From Paraglaciecola sp030730205 (GTDB lineage Bacteria > Pseudomonadota > Gammaproteobacteria > Enterobacterales > Alteromonadaceae), in the NCBI RefSeq assembly GCF_052119645.1, contig NZ_JBGQOM010000005.1, positions 1 to 64,000 of the forward strand: a stretch of DNA of 64,000 nucleotides, written 5' to 3'. The notes under the pieces are model-generated. The model was not told where the DNA came from and searched no databases. It was given only the letters and a program-made list of their open reading frames with translations. The position numbers and the translations under genes were made by a program. Of this stretch, positions 32,554-39,885 are shown one piece after another; within the stretch, counting starts at the first letter, position 1, and the number at the start of each line of letters is the position of its first letter.

Positions 32554-34473
32554 ATGGGTAGAATCATTGGCATAGATTTAGGTACAACTAACTCTTGTAT
32601 TGCAATACTAGACGGCGGCAAAGCCAAAGTTATCGAAAACGCAGAGGGCGATCGTACTACTCCCTCTATCATCGCTTACACACAAGATGGTGAAATCTTA
32701 GTGGGTGCACCTGCCAAACGTCAGGCGGTTACTAACCCTAAAAACACCTTGTTTGCTATCAAGCGTTTGATTGGTCGTCGCTTCGAAGATAAAGAAGTGC
32801 AACGTGATATCGACATCATGCCTTACAACATCGTTAAGGCTGACAATGGCGATGCATGGGTAGAAGCGAAAGGCGAGAAAATGGCGCCACCGCAAATTTC
32901 TGCTGAAGTATTGAAAAAAATGAAAAAGACCGCCGAAGATTACTTAGGCGAAGAAGTGACTGCAGCGGTTATTACGGTACCTGCATATTTTAACGATTCA
33001 CAGCGCCAAGCAACTAAAGATGCTGGTCGTATCGCAGGTCTAGACGTAAAACGTATTATTAACGAACCGACTGCTGCCGCACTTGCCTACGGTATGGACA
33101 AGAAAAAAGGCGACAGCGTTGTTGCGGTATACGACTTAGGTGGTGGTACCTTTGATATTTCAATTATCGAAATCGATGAAGCTGATGGCGAGCATACCTT
33201 CGAAGTATTAGCGACTAACGGTGACACTCACCTAGGTGGTGAAGATTTTGATAACCAAGTTATTAACTATTTGGTTGAAGAATTCAAAAAAGACAGCGGT
33301 ATTGATTTACGTAAAGATCCTTTGGCAATGCAACGCCTAAAAGAAGCTGGCGAAAAAGCGAAGATCGAATTGTCTTCTGCTCAGCAAACTGAAGTTAACT
33401 TACCTTACGTGACTGCAGATGCCTCTGGTCCTAAGCACTTAGCCATCAAATTGACACGTGCTAAGTTAGAATCTTTGGTTGAGAAAATGGTTAAAGCCAC
33501 GCTTGAGCCACTTAAACAAGCGCTAGCGGATGCTGACTTATCAGTAGGTGATATCAACGATATCATTTTGGTTGGTGGTCAAACACGTATGCCATTGGTA
33601 CAGAAGTATGTCACTGAGTTTTTTGGTAAAGAGCCACGTAAAGACGTAAACCCTGATGAAGCAGTTGCAGTAGGTGCGGCAATTCAAGGTGGTGTACTGT
33701 CTGGTGATGTTAAAGACGTATTGTTACTTGACGTAACACCTCTGTCTTTAGGTATCGAAACGATGGGCGGTGTCATGACTGCGCTTATCGAGAAAAACAC
33801 CACCGTGCCAACCAAGAAGTCACAAACCTTTTCTACAGCAGAAGATAACCAAGCTGCAGTAACGGTTCACGTGCTACAAGGTGAGCGTAAACAAGCGTCT
33901 GGCAATAAGTCGCTAGGTCAATTTAACCTAGAAGGCATTCGTCCTGCGCAGCGTGGTGCACCGCAAATTGAAGTCACGTTTGATATCGATGCTGATGGTA
34001 TCTTGCATGTATCAGCAAAAGATAAAGATACAAATAAAGAGCAAAAAATCACTATCAAAGCGTCTTCAGGTTTGAGTGATGAAGAAATAGAAAAAATGGT
34101 ACAAGATGCCGAAGCAAACAAAGATGCGGACAAAAAGTTTGAAGAATTAGTGCAAGCCCGTAACCAAGCTGATGGCATGGTACACGGTACTCGCAAGCAA
34201 GTTGAAGAAGCAGGCGATGCACTGAGCGATGCTGATAAAGCGGAAATCGAAACTGCAATTACGGCGCTTGAAACCGCAATTAAAGGTGACGATAAAGCTG
34301 AGATTGAAGCTAAAACGCAAGAGTTAATTCAAGCTTCTGGTAAATTGATGGAAGTTGCTCAAGCCAAAGCGGCCTCTGAGGGTGCGGCTGAGCCTACTGA
34401 TGCAGGCGCTGCTAAGCAAGATGACGATGTTGTTGACGCTGAGTTTGAAGAAGTAAAAGACGATAAGAAGTAA
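32554..34473 (+). CDS. dnaK: DnaK, Hsp70 chaperone
   Basis: An ATP-driven folding chaperone of the cytoplasm. The 639 residues show the actin-like ATPase domain from MGRIIGIDLGTTNSCIA, with VYDLGGGTFDISII near 195 and ILVGGQTRMPLV near 340. The linker VLLLDVTPLSLGIETMGG joins it to the substrate-binding domain, followed by the helical lid and an acidic tail (DDDVVDAEFEEVKDDKK). GGAG lies eight bases before the ATG. The order grpE-dnaK-dnaJ is as in pseudomonads. A 175-base gap with two hairpins separates it from dnaJ. Confidence 0.99.
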   Translation: MGRIIGIDLGTTNSCIAILDGGKAKVIENAEGDRTTPSIIAYTQDGEILVGAPAKRQAVTNPKNTLFAIKRLIGRRFEDKEVQRDIDIMPYNIVKADNGDAWVEAKGEKMAPPQISAEVLKKMKKTAEDYLGEEVTAAVITVPAYFNDSQRQATKDAGRIAGLDVKRIINEPTAAALAYGMDKKKGDSVVAVYDLGGGTFDISIIEIDEADGEHTFEVLATNGDTHLGGEDFDNQVINYLVEEFKKDSGIDLRKDPLAMQRLKEAGEKAKIELSSAQQTEVNLPYVTADASGPKHLAIKLTRAKLESLVEKMVKATLEPLKQALADADLSVGDINDIILVGGQTRMPLVQKYVTEFFGKEPRKDVNPDEAVAVGAAIQGGVLSGDVKDVLLLDVTPLSLGIETMGGVMTALIEKNTTVPTKKSQTFSTAEDNQAAVTVHVLQGERKQASGNKSLGQFNLEGIRPAQRGAPQIEVTFDIDADGILHVSAKDKDTNKEQKITIKASSGLSDEEIEKMVQDAEANKDADKKFEELVQARNQADGMVHGTRKQVEEAGDALSDADKAEIETAITALETAIKGDDKAEIEAKTQELIQASGKLMEVAQAKAASEGAAEPTDAGAAKQDDDVVDAEFEEVKDDKK

Positions 34474-34503
34474 TTCTTATTTAATTTGTCTGCCGGGCGA
34501 CTC

Positions 34504-34586
34504 ATTGACTGTAACCAGCAGTGAGTCTTAGCCTAATGATACAAACTTGGCGCAGCGGCTAAACCGATTTGCGCCTTGTTTGTTTT
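34504..34586 (+). terminator. Two hairpins between dnaK and dnaJ, possible attenuator
   Basis: Before the downstream hairpin, GACTCATTG pairs (one G-U) with CAGTGAGTC around 34498-34527. Next, GGCGCA (34549-34554) pairs with TGCGCC (34570-34575), followed by TTGTTTGTTTT. The second could end part of the dnaK transcripts and so lower dnaJ relative to dnaK. The T-run is broken by G residues, so it is at best a partial terminator. Confidence 0.45.
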
Positions 34587-34648
34587 AGAAAATCTTTAAA
34601 TAACTGTTTACAACAGTAAGTTTTACCTTATCAGGATACACAAGCGAT

Positions 34649-35785
34649 ATGTCGAAGCGAGATTATTATGAAGTGTTGGGTGTCGACAAAGGCGCCGCCG
34701 AACGCGATATAAAAAAGGCCTATAAACGCCTTGCGATGAAGTATCACCCCGATCGTAATCAGGGTGATAAAGCCATGGAAGAAAAGTTTAAAGAAATTCA
34801 AGAAGCCCATGAGATTTTAACTGATTCGCAAAAGCGCGCGGCATATGATCAATATGGTCATGCTGGTGTTGATCCCAATCGTGGTGGTGGACGTGGTCAA
34901 GGCGCCGATTTTGGCGATATTTTTGGCGACGTGTTTGGTGACATTTTCGGTGGTGGCGGTCGAGGAGGCAGACAGTCTCGAGCTCGCCAAGGTTCAGATC
35001 TACGTTACAACCTTGAGCTGACTCTCGAAGAAGCTGTTCGTGGCAAAAGCGTTGAAATACGCGTACCAACCCTAGTTGAATGTGACACCTGTGATGGCTC
35101 AGGTGCCAAAAAAGGTTCTAGTCCCGTTACATGTTCAACGTGCCACGGCCAAGGTCAAGTGCAAATGCGCCAAGGTTTCTTTGCTGTGCAACAAACCTGT
35201 CCTACTTGTTCGGGTAAGGGCAAGATTATCAAAGATCCTTGTGGTTCATGTCGTGGCCACGGACGTGTTGAAAAAACCAAAACCTTATCTGTTAAAGTAC
35301 CCGCAGGTGTTGATACCGGTGATCGTATTCGCTTAACAGGCGAAGGTGAAGCTGGCGAAATGGGGGCACCAGCAGGTGATTTGTATGTTCAAGTACATGT
35401 AAAAGACCACAAAATATTCACCCGTGAAGGTAATAACTTGTACTGCGAAGTTCCTTTGAGCTTTACTCGTGCGGCTTTGGGGGGAGAAATCGAAGTTCCC
35501 ACCCTAGAAGGCAAAGTAAAATTGAAAGTGACGCCCGAAACGCAAACTGGGAAAATGTTCCGCTTACGTGACAAGGGTGTTAAGTCAGTACGCAGTGGTA
35601 ATGTGGGTGATTTGATTTGTAAGGTGGTAATTGAAACACCGGTTAATCTTAGTAGCCGCCAAAAAGAGTTGTTAGAAGAGCTTGAAGAGTCTATGGGTAA
35701 AGGCAAAGATGTGGCCAAAAACAGACCTAAAGAAAGTGGCTTTTTTGATGGGGTTAAAAAGTTTTTTGACGATTTGACCAATTAA
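34649..35785 (+). CDS. dnaJ: DnaJ, Hsp40 cochaperone
   Basis: The cochaperone that stimulates the DnaK ATPase and delivers substrates. The 378 residues contain the J domain with HPD at 33-35 and a Gly/Phe-rich region (about 70-115, GDIFGDVFGDIFGGGGRGG). Four CxxCxGxG zinc repeats follow (CDTCDGSG, CSTCHGQG, CPTCSGKG, CGSCRGHG), then the two C-terminal beta-sandwich domains. The length is standard. A strong terminator follows, so the gene is not co-transcribed with dapB, its neighbour in many relatives. Confidence 0.98.
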   Translation: MSKRDYYEVLGVDKGAAERDIKKAYKRLAMKYHPDRNQGDKAMEEKFKEIQEAHEILTDSQKRAAYDQYGHAGVDPNRGGGRGQGADFGDIFGDVFGDIFGGGGRGGRQSRARQGSDLRYNLELTLEEAVRGKSVEIRVPTLVECDTCDGSGAKKGSSPVTCSTCHGQGQVQMRQGFFAVQQTCPTCSGKGKIIKDPCGSCRGHGRVEKTKTLSVKVPAGVDTGDRIRLTGEGEAGEMGAPAGDLYVQVHVKDHKIFTREGNNLYCEVPLSFTRAALGGEIEVPTLEGKVKLKVTPETQTGKMFRLRDKGVKSVRSGNVGDLICKVVIETPVNLSSRQKELLEELEESMGKGKDVAKNRPKESGFFDGVKKFFDDLTN

Positions 35786-35807
35786 ACTTAGATCTTATAG
35801 TTTGTTT

Positions 35808-35834
35808 AAGCCGCTCCATTGAGCGGCTTTTTTT
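35808..35834 (+). terminator. Rho-independent terminator of dnaJ
   Basis: AAGCCGCTC pairs with GAGCGGCTT around a CATT loop and is followed by T7. Confidence 0.92.
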
Positions 35835-35897
35835 ATCGCTATAATTCAGCAATGTTTTGTGAAAGAATAAATTTTTAATGAGCGTTTAAGGATAATA

Positions 35898-36338
35898 ATG
35901 AAAAAAATATGTATGGCTTTAGTTGGTTTATCACTAGCCTTTGCCAGTGTTGCACAGCCCGCTAAAAAAGCGAGCATAGAGCAGTTAATGCAACTCACCG
36001 GGGCGGGTGATTTGAGTGCGCAAATGATGAATCAAATGTTACCGGCAATGCAACAGATGATACCTGATGCGCCGCCGACTTTTTGGGACACCTTTAAGCA
36101 AGAACTCGATGCCAATGAACTTATGAAAATGATCATTCCAGTGTACCAAAAGCATCTAAGTGAAGAAGATATTCAAGCCATACTGGCGTTCTATTCAACA
36201 CCTGCCGGTAAAAAATTAATCTCTGCTCAGCCTGCCATTATGCAGGAATCGATGATGATAGGTCAGCAATGGGGGCAACAGGTCTTTATGCGTGCCAAAC
36301 AAAAATTCGATGCTATGTCAGCTGCTCAGCCGCAGTAA
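35898..36338 (+). CDS. Periplasmic DUF2059 protein
   Basis: A 146-residue exported protein (signal peptide MKKICMALVGLSLAFASVAQ). The mature part is Met/Gln-rich and helical, with the DUF2059 core (EEDIQAILAFYSTPAGKKLISAQPAIMQESMMIGQQWG). The function is not known. AAGGA lies five bases before ATG. It starts the accessory stretch between dnaJ and dapB. Confidence 0.85.
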   Translation: MKKICMALVGLSLAFASVAQPAKKASIEQLMQLTGAGDLSAQMMNQMLPAMQQMIPDAPPTFWDTFKQELDANELMKMIIPVYQKHLSEEDIQAILAFYSTPAGKKLISAQPAIMQESMMIGQQWGQQVFMRAKQKFDAMSAAQPQ

Positions 36339-36385
36339 TTTATCAAACTAGGGGCTTTTTTGTCAGTAATTAAGGGAGCTAAAGC

Positions 36386-36769
36386 ATGTTAAAGCGCATT
36401 CATCATGTGGCTATTATTTGTTCTGACTATCCACGCTCGAAACAGTTTTATACTGAGGTGTTGGGTCTTGCGGTGATCGCTGAAAACTATCGAGCAGAGC
36501 GGCAATCGTGTAAGTTAGATTTGGCCTTACCGGATGGGGGGCAGCTTGAAATGTTTTCGTTTCCAGACGCCCCGCCCAGGCCTAGTCGACCTGAAGCGCA
36601 GGGCTTGCGGCACTTGGCTTTTGTAGTTGATTCGGTCGCGCTGAGCAAGCAGCAATTAGAAAAGCAGGGCATCGAAGTCGAGGCCATAAGAATTGACGAG
36701 TATACAGGTAAACCCTTTACTTTTTTCAGCGATCCTGACGGTCTACCCTTAGAGTTATATCAAGCCTAG
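36386..36769 (+). CDS. yaeR: VOC-family metalloprotein (YaeR-like)
   Basis: A 127-residue vicinal-oxygen-chelate protein very close to E. coli YaeR (gloA2 group). IHHVAIICSDYPRSKQFY supplies the first metal-binding His, and PSRPEAQGLRHLAFVVD and FTFFSDPDGLPLELYQ supply the remaining ligands. Family members are glyoxalase-like; the true reaction is unknown. GGGAG lies eight to nine bases before the ATG. It may be co-transcribed with the DUF2059 gene 47 bases upstream. Confidence 0.88.
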   Translation: MLKRIHHVAIICSDYPRSKQFYTEVLGLAVIAENYRAERQSCKLDLALPDGGQLEMFSFPDAPPRPSRPEAQGLRHLAFVVDSVALSKQQLEKQGIEVEAIRIDEYTGKPFTFFSDPDGLPLELYQA

Positions 36770-36869
36770 GGTTTGATACTCGCCGGTGTGAGGTTTGCTC
36801 TGAATAAAGTCGAGCCTGATGTTTCAAACTTTTTCATCGCAGCCAGTGAGTTGCGGATAAGGAAAAATA

Positions 36870-37160
36870 ATGTACGGATTAATTGGAAAGATCGATTGTG
36901 TCGAAGGTAAGCGTGAAGCGTTAACTGATATATTGTTAACTGGAGTGGCCGATATGCCAGGGTGTCTTAGCTATATTATTGCCAATGATAAATTAGATGA
37001 GAATGCCCTTTGGGTGACAGAAGTATGGACAGATGAAACCCATCATAAAGCGTCTATCATGCTGCCGTCGGTGCAAGAAGCAATCAAATTAGGTAAACCC
37101 ATGATCAAAGGGTTTGCTGAACGTTTTGAAACCTGTCCTACCGGAGGCATTGGCCTTTAA
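36870..37160 (+). CDS. Antibiotic biosynthesis monooxygenase (ABM) domain protein
   Basis: A 96-residue dimeric alpha/beta-barrel protein of the ABM/YgiN type (YGLIGKIDCVEGKREALTDIL, MPGCLSYIIANDK, LWVTEVWTDETHHKASI). Relatives include quinol monooxygenases and haem-degrading enzymes. The haem-binding Asn/His set cannot be confirmed, so the substrate is open. AAGGA precedes the ATG by seven bases. It is downstream of the VOC gene on the same strand with a 100-base gap. Confidence 0.82.
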   Translation: MYGLIGKIDCVEGKREALTDILLTGVADMPGCLSYIIANDKLDENALWVTEVWTDETHHKASIMLPSVQEAIKLGKPMIKGFAERFETCPTGGIGL

Positions 37161-37211
37161 TAGCAGTAAAATATTGAACTCAGCTAATTTTGGCATGTAG
37201 TTAAAAATGAA

Positions 37212-37242
37212 GTTGAGCTCAGTCAAGTTGACTGAGCTCAAC
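37212..37242. terminator. Terminator-type palindrome between the ABM and DUF3718 genes
   Basis: A perfect 15-bp inverted repeat (GTTGAGCTCAGTCAA and its complement) surrounds one base. Read on the minus strand it is followed by TTCATTTTTAAC, so it best ends the DUF3718 gene. On the plus strand it may slow readthrough from the ABM gene. Confidence 0.7.
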
Positions 37243-37251
37243 CTTAGCATT

Positions 37252-37581
37252 CTATTGACTGATTTTAGCTTGAATAAAGTTTACAACATCAGTTGCTTGA
37301 CGAGTTGCAGAAAACTCAGCCAATCCTTTACCAGCACAGCTCACATTTTTTTCGTCTAAAACAATGTCAAGGACACGTTGTTTTGAACTTGCTAGCACGC
37401 CAACTTGACGTTCAATAGCACGTTTTAAGGTGTTGACATCATTGTTGATAGCGGCTTTACAAAAGCCTGCAAATTCAGTGTCACCAACAAATTTAACTTT
37501 CTTAGCACTTTCAAGAGCAGCGTTAGCATTGAATGACAAGCAAGCTGCAGATACTACGATAGAAACAAATAACTTTTTCAT
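37252..37581 (-). CDS. Exported DUF3718 protein
   Basis: A 109-residue protein with a signal peptide (MKKLFVSIVVSAACLSFNANA|A). It has two cysteines about 40-43 residues apart (AGFCKAAIN and NVSCAGKGL), which may pair in the periplasm. The pattern FVGDTEFAGFCKAAINNDVNTLKRA is typical of DUF3718, found in Alteromonadales and Shewanella and of unknown function. ATG 37581 has GGGG eight bases upstream; the frame also allows TTG 37587. Its upstream region carries a repeated palindromic motif. Confidence 0.82.
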   Translation of the reverse strand: MKKLFVSIVVSAACLSFNANAALESAKKVKFVGDTEFAGFCKAAINNDVNTLKRAIERQVGVLASSKQRVLDIVLDEKNVSCAGKGLAEFSATRQATDVVNFIQAKISQ

Positions 37582-37587
37582 ATTCAA

Positions 37588-38324
37588 TACCCCAATTAAT
37601 TTAACCGATTGTGTGAGAGACTTTAGGTAAATCTCGAAACAAATAGTAATTAAATTACAGAAAATTGTTGTTTTTTCTTTGTGCTACTTTAATTAATAGC
37701 GTGTAAAAGTAGCAGTTCAAGTATTTAACAATATGATATATTGTTGAAATTTAACGACATTTTGTATTTTAATATATCTTTATAGAATAATAAGCATGTT
37801 ATTTGGTCTAAATTATTATGTAATTAAATTACAGTTTTGCTTAGTGGAATGTCATAAATACAAAAAATTCACATTTAAGGCTCTTATATTGCTATTTTTT
37901 TCAGCTGTCGCGGTAAATATAGTGCGAAACAAGACCGTGGCTTATGCTCGGTCAATCTCGTTAAGAGAGTACACGCCGATGCTTGTCCCTCAAAGAAATC
38001 GCGTTTCAGCCTGCAAGTAACGGATGTCGATTCAAGACAGGTATTATTTTTTGTTGTGCAGCCAATCATGAGAAGTAGGGCATCGTTTGAGCTCTTCTGC
38101 CACGAGAATACCCTAGGGTTACTTGAGACATAATGAAGCTAATTTGATTTTTTTGATTAAAAATTGAGCGTTAGTGCTCAGTAGTAGCGAGGTTTGTAGA
38201 TAAACCTCGCTGCTAATGAGCGCGGATCGAGCTTTGCTTTTTCTCGCTCGATAGACCTTGCCGTAGATAAGCGTGCGCTACATGATGCAATAGGCCATAG
38301 CGGTGAAGAGTAGATAGTAAACGA
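37588..38324. other. Long intergenic stretch with repeats and hairpins
   Basis: These 737 bases have no supported gene. The first 250 are very AT-rich and hold two copies of a 15-bp motif (listed separately). A frame at 37796-38020 has no ribosome binding site. Between 38160 and 38255 three hairpins stand in a row: TGAGC/GCTCA (38165-38180), AGCGAGGTTT/AAACCTCGCT (38186-38211) and ATCGAGC/GCTCGAT (38226-38252). The first is followed, on the minus strand, by ATTTTT and could end the cytochrome c' transcript. Confidence 0.5.
37646..37834. repeat. Two copies of GTAATTAAATTACAG
   Basis: Identical 15-mers lie at 37646-37660 and 37820-37834. Each holds the near-palindrome GTAATTAAATTAC. Their spacing and position upstream of the minus-strand DUF3718 gene suggest a regulator or nucleoid-protein site. 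In such AT-rich DNA chance is possible, though a 15-base exact repeat is uncommon. Confidence 0.5.
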
Positions 38325-38807
38325 TTAATCAGCTCTAAAGCTTTTATGACAGGCCGAGCAACTGTCTTTCACCCCGACTAAATCCCCCATTAAGGCAGCA
38401 ATATCACCTTTTTCAGCCGTATTTAACAGCGCTTGGCTACTTTGCTTAAAGCCTTCGGCTTTGTCCGCAAACTTATCCGCTTGTGACCAAATTTCTGCCA
38501 AGGCATCGGTATCTAAACCTGTCTCTTGACCTGTACCTGCGGGAAACCAATCAGGTAGCACCTGGGCTTGGTCAGCCAATACGCCTGCATGTTGCTGGAT
38601 AACACTTAGGTCTGGAGCGCCACTCTTTAATTGTTGATTGATGGTTTTCATTGCTTTACCCATCTCTTTAAAGTTTTGTTGGCGAGTTTCAATGGTAGAA
38701 CTGGCGTCTGTTGCATTAGCATTAACAGAGACGTGCAAAGATAAAATTACGGCACTGCTTATGGCTAAAGCTTTAAATGTGGAAAAACTGCGGCATGTTG
38801 TTTTCAT
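38325..38807 (-). CDS. Cytochrome c' / c556-type (class II) monohaem cytochrome
   Basis: A periplasmic four-helix cytochrome of 160 residues. The signal peptide (about 1-32, ending NANA) is followed by a helical domain with the haem-binding CSACH (C150, C153, H154) at the far C-terminus, the class II layout. The candidate sixth ligand Met lies in FKEMGKAMKTI (M50 or M53). It faces a cytochrome b561 gene across a 262-base divergent gap; the two are a common pair in proteobacteria. The role is probably electron transfer or NO/stress response. Confidence 0.9.
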   Translation of the reverse strand: MKTTCRSFSTFKALAISSAVILSLHVSVNANATDASSTIETRQQNFKEMGKAMKTINQQLKSGAPDLSVIQQHAGVLADQAQVLPDWFPAGTGQETGLDTDALAEIWSQADKFADKAEGFKQSSQALLNTAEKGDIAALMGDLVGVKDSCSACHKSFRAD

Positions 38808-39069
38808 GTTTGTGATTCTCTGTTTTGATTAAATTAATACCATGTCAGGCTTTGCCCAGTTAAGTTTACGGCTACGCTGAGCCCTTTTCCATTCTACGCG
38901 ACTTTAATTCTTAATATCAAAGGTTAAACCTTAGCTTTTAGACGCAGAGCAATTAGCTATATCATTTGATTGAATGAATAATGGCGAATATGAAATACTG
39001 TAAACAGTATTGTTGGTAAGCCATTTATTTGGCCTTTCTTTTAAGCAACGTTTTTCAGCAGGTAGCAAT

Positions 39070-39726
39070 ATGACAAACAGTCAAACTAGCGCCAATCGAG
39101 TATGGGATTGGCCCATCAGATTTGTCCATTGGTCCTTCGTCATTTTACTCGCGCTTTTATGGTGGACTGCTGAAAATGGCGAAATGGACATTCATCGCTA
39201 TGCTGGTTACGCGCTCACGAGTTTGCTGGTTTTTCGTGTATATTGGGGCTTTGCCGGCAGTAATACCGCGAGATTCACTCAATTTGTGCAAGGTCCAACC
39301 GAGACATGGCGTTATGCTAAAACCCTCGGCCAGCCTCACACGGCACCTCAATATGGCCACAACCCGCTAGGGGCTTATAGTGTTGTTTTATTATTAAGTC
39401 TGATGGGTATTCAAGTGATTTCTGGCTTGTTTGCCATTGATGTGGATGGTTGGGAGGCTGGCCCCTTAAATGACTATGTTTCTTTTGAAACAGGGCGCCT
39501 AAGTGCAGCATGGCACGAATATACTTTTAATGTGATCCTCGGTTGGATTATTTTGCATCTGTTTGCTGTGACGTATTATCTGTTTTGGCGCAAACAAAAT
39601 TTAATTTCAGCCATGCTCAGTGGCAAGACAAAGGAGGGCGGTAGTGGCAAATTTATTGCAGCTCGTCCTACTCACTACTTTGTGGGTTTAGCGTTAATAC
39701 TGATTACCCTGTGGTTACTTTTATAG
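39070..39726 (+). CDS. Cytochrome b561-type membrane protein
   Basis: A 218-residue inner-membrane dihaem cytochrome b. Four to five hydrophobic segments carry the expected histidines: WPIRFVHWSFV, MDIHRYAGYAL, WHEYTFNVILGWIILHLFAV. The start at ATG 39070 has AGG seven bases upstream and begins right before the conserved VWDWPIRFVHW; the frame from 39010 adds 20 unlikely residues. It probably takes electrons from quinol and passes them to the divergently encoded cytochrome c'. Confidence 0.88.
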   Translation: MTNSQTSANRVWDWPIRFVHWSFVILLALLWWTAENGEMDIHRYAGYALTSLLVFRVYWGFAGSNTARFTQFVQGPTETWRYAKTLGQPHTAPQYGHNPLGAYSVVLLLSLMGIQVISGLFAIDVDGWEAGPLNDYVSFETGRLSAAWHEYTFNVILGWIILHLFAVTYYLFWRKQNLISAMLSGKTKEGGSGKFIAARPTHYFVGLALILITLWLLL

Positions 39727-39885
39727 CTATTTGATGGTGTGGGTCGGGAATACAAAAACTTATGATAAACATGCGCTTATGTCGATATTTAATAAAAATG
39801 TCACTGTTTGTTCATCTAATTATCGCAAAAGGGCTTTAGCTTAGAGGGCTGTGAAATCACTTAATTACTCGGAAGTAAATGTAAT

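Noticed and set aside
37796..38020. 74-codon plus-strand frame as a small membrane protein
   Set aside because: No ribosome binding site, AT-rich surroundings and no recognisable family; one hydrophobic stretch is not enough.
38165..38252. CRISPR or REP array
   Set aside because: The three hairpins have different sequences and no regular spacer pattern.
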